The notes under the pieces: generated by a model | Told to the model about the DNA's origin: nothing | Seen by the model: the letters and a program-made list of their open reading frames with translations, nothing else | Databases searched by the model: none | In this document: one piece after another, positions 1-10,525 of the stretch | Numbering within the stretch: position 1 is the first letter of the stretch | Layout: each line of letters opens with the position of its first letter | Program-made: the position numbers and the translations under genes | From: Hawksworthiomyces lignivorus | Lineage: Eukaryota > Ascomycota > Sordariomycetes > Ophiostomatales > Ophiostomataceae | NCBI GenBank assembly: GCA_002917075.1 | Contig: NTMA01000005.1 | Location: 62,001 to 126,000 of the forward strand | DNA length: 64,000 nt | Direction of reading: 5' to 3'

Positions 1-97
1 AGCAACAGGATAGCAAACGCGAGAACCGTCTGCATTTTTGGATAGTAGTACAGAATCCAGTATAACAACGCGACAGAGGGCAGAGAGGCGACCTGCG

Positions 98-816
98 ATG
101 TCTGCGAACCGAAACGCGACGCGCCGCCTGCTGCGCGAGTTCGAGTCTTGGCAGGCAGATAAGGAGGAGGCGGCAGAGGCGAGACAGAAGAGGGCAGATG
201 AGCGGAGGGTGAGGAACTCGATAAGGAAAAATGAAGCTGATGCTGGGGACGATGAGCTCGATCGCGACGACGACGTGCCATTAGCGGGCTGCGAAGAAGA
301 CGACGAAGACGTCAACGACCCCAACCGCGGCATCGAGCGCCTCGGCCCGGCCGCCGACGACGGCAACTTGTTTCACTGGGAGGCCGTGCTCAACGGCCGC
401 GGCGTGGGCAGCGGATACGACGGTAAGCTCTGGAAGGAAACCTCTGTTGGAAAACTATTTTTATTTTTTATTTTTACTAATGCACTGGGGTTGCAGGCGG
501 CCGCTGGCTACTTCAGATCGATCTTCCCACGACATATCCACTGCAGTCGCCGACCGTGCGCTTTATCACGCCCGTGATGCACGCCAACGTTCACCCGACA
601 ACAGGCGAGGTGTGCCTGGACCTCTTGCAGTCGGCATGGACGCCGACGCTGACGGTAGTCGCCTGCATCCGTGCCATCCGCCTTCTGCTCAGCAGCCCCG
701 GCACGGACAGCCCGCTGAACGTGGACCTGGCGGCGCTGCTGCGGGCCGGCGACGCGCTTGGCGCGGAGCGGCTGGTGCAGCTGTGGTGCGAGGATCGGCG
801 GTACGAGGGGATATGA
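98..816 (+). CDS. PEX4: Ubiquitin-conjugating enzyme E2, Pex4-like
   Basis: Two exons, 98-422 and 497-816, joined across a 74-nt GTAAGC...TTGCAG intron, give 214 residues. The E2 fold is clear: a LFHWEAVL strand after an N-terminal helix, the YPLQSPTVRF segment, and the active-site loop GEVCLDLL with the predicted catalytic cysteine at residue 148. The C-terminal PDSPLNVDLAALLRAGD is, from memory, typical of the peroxisomal E2 Pex4, which monoubiquitinates the PTS receptor Pex5 for recycling at the peroxisome membrane. Two oddities: the usual HPN triad reads HAN (137-139), and about 55 very charged residues (roughly 22-80) sit between helix 1 and the core, where Pex4 proteins are normally compact. 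The start at 98 is the first ATG giving the E2 helix; an in-frame GTG lies upstream. Another E2 class is possible. Confidence 0.8.
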
Positions 817-2559
817 AAGCATACAGAAAAAGGGCAGGGCAAGGGAGATGGAGGGTATAGGAATGCTGGCGCATGCGCGGGTTGCCGCTTCAGCTGTGTA
901 CGATGCGGGATGCAAAACTCTAGATGGAGGGCCGGTATTTGTAGCTAGCAGCTGGGCCTGTAGACGCTGTAATACTATGTACATAAACATCAAAGACGAA
1001 ACAATATACGAGACAAAAATAGAAAGTTCTTAATACGTGCTGCGATATTTCGAGATATATCACACAGCGATCACATGCGTATTCACTACATTCTTCTTAC
1101 TACCCCCGTTTGCCTGCCACCCTCAGGGGCGTGCCGGGGTTTATGCAGTCCTCTTCGTTTGCTTGAGGAGACCTGGGCGGGCTTGCTTCTGCATCACATG
1201 TCTCCGGCTGCAAACGCCAGGCCTCTCGTTTGCTGCTGAGACCATGGCCCTCGACTTTATTTTCAAGCATATAAAGCTTGCTGATGCTTCATGGGTAAAT
1301 AGAACCACGTCTGCTCTAGCACATTGCTTTATTTCAAGATTGCCCCAGTACGTATATCCTCCCTTTTGTCCTAGCGAATACGACAAACAATGTTAGAATC
1401 TCATCAAGCAGACGACGCATCATGTGTATTTATATGCTAAGATCAGGATAGACCAACTTTTTCAACCAAAATGAGTAATTAGACTCTGAGATTCCCCTAT
1501 GCGGTTGCTTTAGTGCAGCATTGCTTATAGGCTGACTGTCTCGTCATGCAGAAATATCAACGAAAATCAGGAGCGTGAGTTTTCTCAAACTTCCCGTCTC
1601 GTCTCGATCGTATATTAACAAAAAGTCTAGATAACATTCGAGGGTCCATCCGTCGGCCGCCTCACATCCGCTACCGGTGTTCCTCGGTCCGCCACCCCCG
1701 TTCGACGTGCTCGTTGAGTCCTCGACTCTCTAGGATGCATCGCTTCTCATTGCCCGCCACGGCTCTACCGCGTTTGTCTCCGCGTCTAGCCCTCTGGTCT
1801 AGCGGACCGTGAATGGCTCCGTCTCTCCGTTTCCAGACTGTGGCGGGTTCGTCCCACGGCTTCCGCGGTTCTGGCCGTGGTCGCGCTCGCCGGAACCCCC
1901 CGATACTCCATCATGTCACGCGTCTTGTTCTTCTAGTTAGTATTTACTATTTGCGTCTCTGGTCTCTGCGCTTTCTCCTATTCCCGTGTCTCACTGGTTC
2001 TAGTTCGCACAACTAACAATTTGGCCCCTACCCTGTTGTCCAGCGCGAGCAACTAAGCGAGGACGCTTGGCAAGGAGAAGGTGTTGTTTCCTCCGGAACA
2101 GAGAAAGTGCCGGCAGCCAGCAAGTGCGGCTGGTGTTCGCTTGAGCCCCAGCACAAGTGTTAGGACTCTTGAGGAGTCTTGATCCCCGACTAAGGATGTT
2201 TGGGGCTGCTGCTACGTCCAGTATGCTCAGCGTGCTCAGGTATCCCAAGGCCTAGCTGGCTCTCCCAGTCGCATCATTGTCTTCAATATTTGCGTATGGA
2301 GTTGATGAGAGAAGCTGGACCTTAGTCTCCTGCATGACGTTAGAGAGTGTGTTCTGATGAGCTCTTCCTATTCGGAAGTGAGCTCACATCTATCTGTTTG
2401 CCGCACTGAATCAAAATCTTGTTCATGCCTCAACGAGATTCTGAGGGCTATGTTGCTGAAAGAGGCATCTGCACGGATAAATTTGTACAGCGACATCGAG
2501 ACAACTGAGTTGCCTAAGAACTTAATCTACCTTTGCCACCAGGTGCGCTGCTGGTGGCT

Positions 2560-2770
2560 ACGCTCACCCTAGTCAAAGTCTACACGGATCATTTGCCCAT
2601 TACACGAAGCCTTCAGAATATCACGGAAGTTACAAGAAGGTTGAGCGATGGATTGACAATCTTTCACAATTCCGTTTGGAAGTGGTTCATCGGCCGAACG
2701 CGACAAAAATCGTGAAATTGCAGACGGCTTCTTGCGCCTCTGTCCCGAGTTTCAGGGTCACGATACGCGG
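2560..2770 (+). mobile_element. Ty3-type retroelement relic (RNase H end)
   Basis: Broken reading frames contain, in order, a VKVYTDHLPIT-like stretch, then in another frame KKVERWIDNLSQFRLEVVHR, then after a further shift NREIADGFLRL. This is the layout of the end of the RNase H domain of Ty3-type LTR retrotransposons (TDH, LSQF, HRP, ADxLSR). At least two frameshifts separate the pieces, so it is dead. Possible integrase-side remnants continue to about 3200 with many stops. No flanking LTR pair or target duplication was found. Confidence 0.55.
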
Positions 2771-3779
2771 CTGAAAACAGGCCATCTACATAGACATGAA
2801 AACGATCCAGCCGGCATTCCGTCCACTCAACAAAATGGCCGCCGCAGATTAGGTCGACGCTGTCTGCCTAGTGCCATGAGGGGACATCGTCAGATATCTG
2901 AACAACGGAATGGGCGCGCCTGAAATAGAGAATTGGACAAGAGACACGAAGAGAAATTTAGCAAAACGCAGTCTGCAATTTTAGGGCCGTCGAGGGAAAG
3001 CTGGAGCTATTTGCTCTCAAGCCTTTGAGAAGGACGGAGGACAGCGGCAACCAAATTAGTACCCAGGTTCACTGGCTCAAGCGGTCTCCGTTCACGCCCG
3101 AGACCGAGATCGGGAGAATCACTTATTCTGTCGTATCCAGGGATCCGAGCCGGAGCACGCCGGTGGCGCACCGGAAGGGTACTCTGAGCTACCAGATTTC
3201 AAGCTTCTAGAGCTGAAATGACTGCTGTTTCGTGTTGCAGCCATGGCAGAATAGGTCGGAGGCGGCGATGAGGATAGCTGCGAAGATGACAGCGACGAGG
3301 TACAGCAGTGGAAGCCTTGGACTGTTGTGCCGCCGAGCCTTGGGAAGAAGGGACAAGAAGTTGGATCATGGACCGACGGCGGTTGAAAGAGGAAAACGAT
3401 GAAGAAATATGTTGAGGGCTCTGACTGCAGCTGGAACAAGCGGCTCACATATTTAGCTTCATCGCACAACCAGCTGGATGTATTAGGTTTAGGATAGCAC
3501 GACCTAGAGACAAAACTGTCACGGTGATATCGTGCTTGATATCTGGTCACTTTAGGTACTCAAGATGCTCATTTATTTCGCAAGTTATGCCCTGGGCGGA
3601 AACCAGAAGACCCTGGATGAGGATGTGAAAACGAGTTGGGCCTCATCCTATCTGCCTCAAACAACTCATTCACCTCAGATATGGTCTATGCCCAAGACCA
3701 AAAGCGGACGGGTTTTCTTTCCAAGATGCAGTGAGATGGGGCTGGTGAGCCCCAGGTTAAGGAATCTTTTCAAACTCAT

Positions 3780-4217
3780 TTGCTCCCTCATCCAGAGGAC
3801 TCGGATCCGCTACAACGAAACGATAAACAAGCTATGAGCAAGCAAACCATCCCTAGCGACCCGTCCAACTCTTCGAAAGTCAGTAATCCTTGGCCAGATA
3901 TGTTATACGGCTTCTCACGCACCGATGCCTTTACGGAAGACCAGCAGGATTTCAATGCAATTCTCGAGACCACCGTTATCATTAGCCAAGCGAAACAGAA
4001 ACTCACGCCATTAGAACACGACGGTGATGGCTGCCATCCTGATGACCGTCCAATTATTTACTTTCACGATTCTATTATATATGCGGTAAGCACTTTGGCC
4101 GCTGGCCGTATCGAACTCGACAAAAACTTCACGAATATAACTAGTGAAGATTACATCATTCATGTGAGAGAGGTCGAAAACGTAAATAGAAGAGCTGGAG
4201 CTTTTGCTCCCCTTTGA
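3780..4217 (+). other. Unrecognised 145-codon open stretch
   Basis: An open frame with a plausible soluble composition (for example NPWPDMLYGFSRTDAF and HDSIIYAVSTLAAGRIEL). I do not recognise the family. It begins in a frame continuous with degenerate sequence downstream of the retroelement relic and has no clear start context, so it is either the tail of a decayed gene or chance. An in-frame ATG lies at 3834. The reverse strand has no better candidate. Confidence 0.2.
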
Positions 4218-4867
4218 TTTCCTAATCTATCATATCATGACTGGCAGAAGCTATGCCTGCCTTGCTAATAGTTCGCGCTGGGCGGTTGTCGTGGAAAGAG
4301 AACGAGTCCAGTGTATGGGCAGGATCAAAATAGAAGGGTTTAAGCGAATAGAAAACCAATATATGGTGAAGTAGAAGAGAAGCAAGAGAAATGAAATAAA
4401 AAAAATTATCATACTATACAATAAAGACGCCTTCCTTCCGGCCAAACCCAGGTGAGATACTCACACAAAAAGAAGAACAGCCAGATGCAAATGGAGCTCA
4501 TGGGTAAGCTTTCTATAGTTGAATCAAATTAACGACCGCCGGTTCCTGTTTTTTCTTTATCCACTCCCATCAAGCCTCCCCGAGCCGCATCAGCTTCTTG
4601 GTATCATGGTTGGTTACTCTTGCGTATCGATCGTGATGCTTGTTTGTAGGTTTGTTTCTGCACATCGGAGATTACCGATGAGCAAAACACCAGAGGACCA
4701 GACCGACGAACGCAAAATAGATACGCAAATGTACGGAAAAGCGCAAGCTGTCCATGTTTCGGCACTAAGAAAAAAAAAGAGTGCTGAACGCAGAACTCTG
4801 GCTCTGATGGAGATTCGTGTCGTTGCTAGAAACGGTATATATATGGGTTTATCGTTCTAGGCTGAGC

Positions 4868-6056
4868 TTATTCATTGTAATGATACACCTGATAGACGAG
4901 TTAGAGAAGACGAAGCGGTAGGCAGAAGTAGAAAGATAAGAAAAAGAGAGCGAACCTTGTAGTTGGGAAGACCTATTGAGCTCCAGCCCAAGCGCTTTGC
5001 CATTTTTGCGAAACCCTCAGTCTCGATGAGATGGTAGAAAGGGAAAGCTGGGAACATGGCACCATCGCGGTGGACGTCGGCCTTGACAAGCAGAGCCGTG
5101 CCGCCGACGCCGTCGAGAGGCACCTCCTGGTGGGTGCTCTCGCCTGACGCGGCCATGTAGGTCATCAGCGAGCGGTAGGTGGCCATCTCGGCATAGCCCT
5201 CGAGCAGGATGTCGTCGGGGCCCATTTTCTGGGCCAGCTCTTGGGCCGTGGGGCTGTCCTGCCAGTTGTTGTAGTCATAGGGGCGCTCGTCCATCTTGCC
5301 GGTCTCGGGGTTCTGGAAGCGCTGGAAGCAGTTGGGGGCGATGATGGCCTGGTCATGGGAGGCCAGGTCCTGGATCAGCGAGGGCGGCGTCTCGACGATG
5401 TCCGAGTCCAGCCAGAGCACCCAGGACGTAGACGGGCCCAGGGTGGTGAACAGGAGCGAGTTGCGGGCCTTGGCCATGGCGGCACGACGGGCCTTCTGGT
5501 TCTCGATCTTGTGGCGCTCGCCCTCGTCTTGCGACAGCAGGGGCGGCTCAATGTCTTGGCGCAAGATGATGATGCTCTTGAAGCGGTCCTTCTCCTCGCC
5601 AAACTTCTGGGTCTTGGTGATCTGGGCCTGGAGGGCGGCGGTCGCAGCGTTGCCCTCCTTGTTCTTGGGCAGAATGAAGGCGAGGGTCATGAGATCGTGC
5701 GGGTAGGTGAGACGCAGCAAGTTGTCCCAGTACTCCTGGTAGAAGCGAGCCATGGGAGTAAGGACGAGAATGTGCTCGCTGTTCTCAATAGGCGTAGAGG
5801 TGGTGGTGATGTTGTTCATGTTGTACCGCATAACTGGCGGGGGCTTTGGCTTGCCCTTGCTCGGGGTCTTGCGGAAGGGAGAGGTCGGGGGCGAGAGAGG
5901 GTGGGAAGCGGCATTGAGGTGACGCGAGGCGGACGATGTTGAGGAGCCGCCCGACGCGACCAGGAAGTAGATGATGAAGATGCAGAGGACGGCACCGATG
6001 AGGAGAGTGATCGGGTTCGTCTTCTTTAGACGAACTGGCCCCATGGGTCGCGCCAT
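4868..6056 (-). CDS. mnn9: Mannan polymerase subunit Mnn9 (Anp1/Mnn9/Van1 family)
   Basis: Exon 1 is 6056-4956 and exon 2 is 4888-4868, with a 67-nt intron (GTTCGC...ATCAG) that leaves only VYHYNE for the last exon; 373 residues in total. It is a type II Golgi protein: a short basic cytosolic tail (MARPMGPVRLKK), one membrane anchor around 16-36, a proline-rich stem, then the GT62 domain with LVLTPMARFYQEYWDNL, ARNSLLFTTLGPSTSWVLW, a DSD metal/nucleotide-sugar motif in WLDSDIVETP, and the PLDGVGGTALLVKADVHRDG block. Mnn9 extends the alpha-1,6-mannose backbone of N-linked mannan in M-Pol I and II. Calling Mnn9 rather than Anp1 or Van1 rests on remembered family patterns, especially the tail GLPNYK-VYHYNE. 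Another M-Pol subunit, mnn10, lies 28 kb away. Confidence 0.85.
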
Positions 6057-9000
6057 GGCCGGTTGTGGGTACGCGGATGGAGTTGAGAAGAGAGGAGAGA
6101 AGAAGAAAAGGCGGGAGATTGGGAATGGAGGCGCGCTTGGTGGTGTCGTGAAATGAGAGGCTTCACAAGTTAGATGCCGTTGGCGTCAGCCGCCACTGTT
6201 ACTTCCTCTGCTGGATCCTTGGCGAGAGCTGGGAGACCGATAATCTCGAATTGGTCTCCGTCGTCTGGTGTCGCCGTCGCTATCGCTGTTGGTGTTGTTT
6301 TCGTGGCTCGTGTGGTCAGATTTCGTTTAAGCGATTCTGACAAGGACTACCGCGTCATGCGCACTCGTCTTTGATTAGAGAGAAGAAAGAGAAGAAACGT
6401 AAAAAAAGAGAATATAGAGAAGATTTGCTTAAATGAGAGTATAGAAGCGAAAGCGTGAATTAAAGAAAGGGAGGGAAAGTAGTGAAAAATCAAGACAGGA
6501 TGAATAGGGGGGGAAAGAAAACGAGCTGCAGTTTGCTGGAGACGATGAAGGCAAACTTGCCAGACCGGGGAATCCAGACAGGAACCGCAGTGCCACGAGG
6601 AAAAAGAAGTGTTCACCAATCTTTTGAGGGTTAGGAGGGGGGAGAGGAGGGCACGGGAAAAGCGGGTGAAGAAGAAAAAGAAGCGAAAGGAGAAATGAAA
6701 ACAGGTGGGAAGAAGAAAATAGGGAGAGATGAAATTATGAGATTAGGAGAGTCTTGACAGAATTGTAGCGATACCAGGATAGTAAGGCACGCCAATTTGG
6801 ACAGAAACGGAAGGGACGAAATAGTACTGTAGTACTCCGTAATAAGTACGGAATAGCGTAATCGCAAAACTACTAGTACCTAGAAAAAAAAAAAAGGGAA
6901 AAAGGAAGGGAAAAAAAAAAAAGTTCCAGGGTGAGCTGCTCGCTAGCAGCAGCGTGGCCTTACTAGGTGTTACTGGGCCTGGACTTGACGAAGTACTGGC
7001 TGGATCTTACTGGGTGCGATCACAGATAGATTGCCTCTAAAGAGGTTTAGACTGGTCAGGATAGGGGGGGGGGGGGGGGTTTACTTGTAGCATAGGGGGC
7101 ATGCGGGCACTCTGCTGCGGTTTTGAGCGTTTGCGTGCTTCTGTTTTCTGGGTGTTCTGTCCTTTTGACTTGGATAGTGGTTGGTCGGTCTTCACGCCTT
7201 CGGGCATACATGGGGGGACCTAGCACCAATAGGAATGCTGGCGTGGGAGATCACTGAAAGCGTGCTCCGTATTACATACTGCTACATACGACACACAACG
7301 CAAGATACGGAGCACAGCGTGTTAATATTTGCTCGCCGCTTGCGAAAGGAGTTCTGCGAGGATGGCTTCCTATCGTGCGGAATTGCACTCAGAGCCGATA
7401 TTAAGATGGGATTTGGGTTTTTGTGAGATGCGACCTGCCTGCCATGCACGTGTGTTAATTGCATTTAATACGCAGTGAGGTTCTTGTGAGAAGAGCTGTC
7501 CAATGTAACCCGATTCTCTGCACGAAGATGCACCACGCTGTGAGATACGAGCACAAGGATCCGCACTGCTACGAAGGGCATGCATGAACACGAACTTTCT
7601 TCGCCAGCAGAGACGCACACCGAAAACAGCCGAATTTAGAGGCCATTTTGACGTCCAGTGGCGGGCTGTATGTGCAGACCTGAATAAGAGCGCCCTGCAC
7701 TTTTGTAACTGGAATGCCCCTATTCGCCTGCAGCGATTTAGTCCGCCATCATAACAACCGCATCCGTCTCCTGTGTCTCTCATAATCTTTCTAAGACTTT
7801 TCGCAGCGGCCGTCATATTAACCCCCTCCCCGCAGCCGCTCGTTTAAGAGGACTTTCTGCTTATGCTCTGTGCTCGCTGTCGCTCTGAATAATTATCACC
7901 GGCAGGTACTCCGCCGCACTTCTCTCGAGAAGAGATACTACCAAGACTTTTATACAATATATGCTTAGCCGTCGGTCTCTTCGATTCGTCTAATTGTCTC
8001 TCCACATATTTGTCTTTTATATTTTAATTTCTGCTCTTCGTCAATTCGCTTTTGCCCCTCCGCAACTGATATACTCTGCTGGAAAGCGATGTGATGAGCG
8101 AAGCCGTGGTATCCAGCAGCGACCAACATCCGTCTGCTGCTTGGGACTGCCGTTTCGCCTTCGAAGGACCATGCAAACTGTGTCTTCCTTGTGGCGTCCT
8201 TTGCCTGTTGGCATTCTGAAGTGAAAGTATTATGGAGACATCTGATGGATGGACATGTACTCGTACTCGAAGTCCAGATGTTCAACAAGAGAGAAAGAGA
8301 ACCACCTGCCAGATCTCAATTGCCACAGTCATCTTTGCCATCATACATACATAACGAGATGGCTCTAACTAGTTGCTGTTGTATCGGGTTTCCAGTGGGA
8401 AGGTATCCGTCTCCTAGCGGCGAATACAACGCTGCACTGTGCCTCTGTAAAACGTTTCGTCTCGCCTAAGGCACCTCTGCAATAATACCGCACATAGCAA
8501 CGCTTGGTGCACGGGCCGTCGTGTTCCTGCGTTGAGCATACGGACTATTTTTCTTTTCAGGCCACAAGGCAGCAACAGCCTCGTTTCGTCCTGCTTAGGT
8601 AATGCTGCAGCAGTTGGAACGGCGCTAAGGCACAGCCTGCAGCAGACGGCAGCAGCGACCCAGCAGAACCCGTCAGGCAAAGCTGCACGCGTCGCACGAA
8701 AGCTGCCTTGAGCTTCTGCTGCTGCTTTGTGTGGTCGTCTTTGGCCTCACTCTCTCACACTCTCCACACACTCTCTCGCTAGCCAGCAATTCGATCACAT
8801 CATCACCACCCACCAGCCGAGCTTTGGTGCTATTCCCTTGTTTTCTGTCTTCTCTTCCACTTCATTCCGCTCTTTTCTTTTTTCTTCGATAATTTAATAC
8901 TTCCATTGCTCTGTATCGAAACCTGCATCCTTCTCCTGGTGTCCCACGACCATCGGGAAGCCCTCTCACAGTGTGACTGACCTCTTCGACGACTGCCATC

Positions 9001-9065
9001 ATCTTGGCCATCCGAACACACACGACCTTATTTCCCTCTAATCCTCGTCCGTCTTTCTCCCCAAG
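6057..9065. other. 3-kb divergent spacer between mnn9 and PRE2
   Basis: This holds the promoters of both flanking genes. The mnn9 side (6060-6870) is purine-rich on the plus strand, i.e. CT-rich in the direction of mnn9, as in many fungal promoters. There is a 16-base G run at 7064-7079 and paired A runs near 6883-6925. The PRE2 side ends in a CT-rich stretch (8730-9060). Small open frames such as 7370-7816 (-) look like chance; no gene is supported. Confidence 0.5.
7064..7079 (+). repeat. 16-base poly-G tract
   Basis: Uninterrupted G homopolymer in a non-coding spacer. It is prone to length error in sequencing. No gene overlaps it. Confidence 0.9.
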
Positions 9066-9991
9066 ATGGATACTCTTGTGGCTCGGTACAGCCGCCCAGC
9101 ATTCCGGCAATACGACGATGTGTCCGACGAAGACGACTTCGACTACAACGGCTCCATCCCAGGCCTGTCCCACAAGTTTGCCCTGCCTCCGATAGCACAG
9201 GTGAGTGGTGAAGCATGACTTTGCCCAATCTTCTTTTATTTTCCGAGTACTGACGTCGTCTCCCTTTTCAGCCCTCCGCATGGCTCCGCGCGGCCACCGA
9301 TGACCGCTCCAACCCGAGCTGCCCCATCAAGATCGCCCACGGCACCACCACACTCGCCTTCCGCTTCCAGGGCGGCATCATCGTGGCCACGGACTCGCGC
9401 GCGACAGCCGGCAACTGGATTGCGTCGCAGACGGTCAAGAAGGTCATCGAGATCAACAGCTGCCTGCTGGGCACCATGGCCGGCGGCGCCGCCGACTGCC
9501 AGTACTGGCTGGCCTGGCTGGGCCGCGAGTGCCGCCTGCACGAGCTGCGCCACAAGCGCCGCATCTCCGTCGCTGCCGCCTCCAAGATCCTCGCCAACCT
9601 CGTCTACAGCTACAAGGGCATGGGCCTGTCCATGGGCACCATGTGCGCCGGCGTCACCGCCGAGGAGGGCCCCGCCCTCTACTACATCGACTCGGACGGC
9701 ACCCGCCTGTCCGGCAACCTCTTCTGCGTCGGCTCTGGCCAGACCTTTGCCTACGGCGTGCTCGACGCCGAGTACCGCTACGATCTGTCCGAGGAGGACG
9801 CCCTCGAGCTGGGCCGCCGCAGCATCCTGGCCGCCACCCACCGCGACGCCTACTCCGGCGGCTACATCAACCTCTACCACGTCAAGGAGGACGGCTGGGT
9901 CAAGCACGGCTTCAGCGACACCAACCCCATCTTCTGGAAGACCAAGCTGGACAAGGGCGAGTTCACAAACGTCACGAGCGCGCTGGAGTAG
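9066..9991 (+). CDS. PRE2: 20S proteasome subunit beta-5 (chymotrypsin-like)
   Basis: Exons 9066-9200 and 9272-9991 (71-nt GTGAGT...TTTTCAG intron) encode 284 residues. After a propeptide of about 69 residues comes the mature N-terminus G-TTTLAFRF, with the predicted catalytic threonine at residue 70 exposed by self-cleavage. Further beta-5 hallmarks are the [13 protein letters not shown] loop, the lysine in [26 protein letters not shown] and the [15 protein letters not shown] strand near the end. It forms part of the inner beta ring of the 20S core and gives the chymotrypsin-like activity. The gene is convergent with QRI7, with 534 nt between stops. The start is the only ATG in exon 1 that keeps the acidic propeptide ([10 protein letters not shown]) in frame. 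Confidence 0.95.
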
Positions 9992-10525
9992 AGCGGGCCA
10001 AGATAAAGATGACTGTTTGGGGGGGGGCATAGAGAAAGAGAGGTGAGAGGGAGGATCAACACCAGCAAAATCGAAAATAAATATGAGAGAGATAGAAGTA
10101 CAAAGCGGAAAATCAGATCCAAGAAAGAAACAAAAAAAAGAACAAAAAAAATTACTCAACATTGTCACAATACATCCAAAAGACTATGCAGGAAATCGGC
10201 CATCTTTAGACGAGGGCAAGGAATAAGGCGATAGAAGGAGGGAACTCTTTTCTTTGTATTTCTGTACTTTTCCCCTTCCTCTTCACTTCCCATCTTATTT
10301 TCGTTTGTTGGTGTTGTGTAAACTGTATAACCACCTTCGGCTAGTTTCTTGTATTTTCCTCGTTCTACAAATACATCATTGGCGAATCTAAAGTCGTATA
10401 TCCAAAACCAAAGTGGCTCTTCGCCTACTATGCTGTATCGTACATTGGGTATAATAGGATGCGTGCGTGCTTCTTCGTGTCGTTCGTATTACCGTTCGTA
10501 TCATCTAGTGCTCCTTTTTTGTGTG
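9992..10525. other. Convergent 3' spacer, PRE2 / QRI7
   Basis: Holds the 3' untranslated regions of the two flanking genes. It is A-rich after PRE2 (10070-10150) and T-rich before QRI7. A short G run is at 10020-10027. I see no gene. Confidence 0.5.

Larger units (their letters stand above)
817..4867. other. 4-kb intergenic region with a decayed retroelement
   Basis: This lies between two convergent genes. No intact gene is visible. Positions 1560-2030 are GC-richer and end in CACAACTAACAATTTGG, which could be an LTR edge followed by a primer-binding region, but I could not find the partner LTR. A broken retroelement RNase H stretch lies near 2560-2770. An unrecognised open stretch is at 3780-4217. 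The rest is unremarkable AT-rich sequence. Confidence 0.5.

Noticed and set aside
209..294. Possible intron (GTGAGG...CATTAG) in the Pex4-like gene
   Set aside because: Its removal (86 nt) would break the frame into the E2 core, whereas the unspliced exon is open.
5241..5942. 233-codon open frame antisense to mnn9
   Set aside because: Shadow frame; mnn9 motifs are unambiguous on the other strand.
9236..10168. 310-codon open frame antisense to PRE2
   Set aside because: Shadow of the proteasome exon, with Gly/Ala/Val-rich repeats and no domain.
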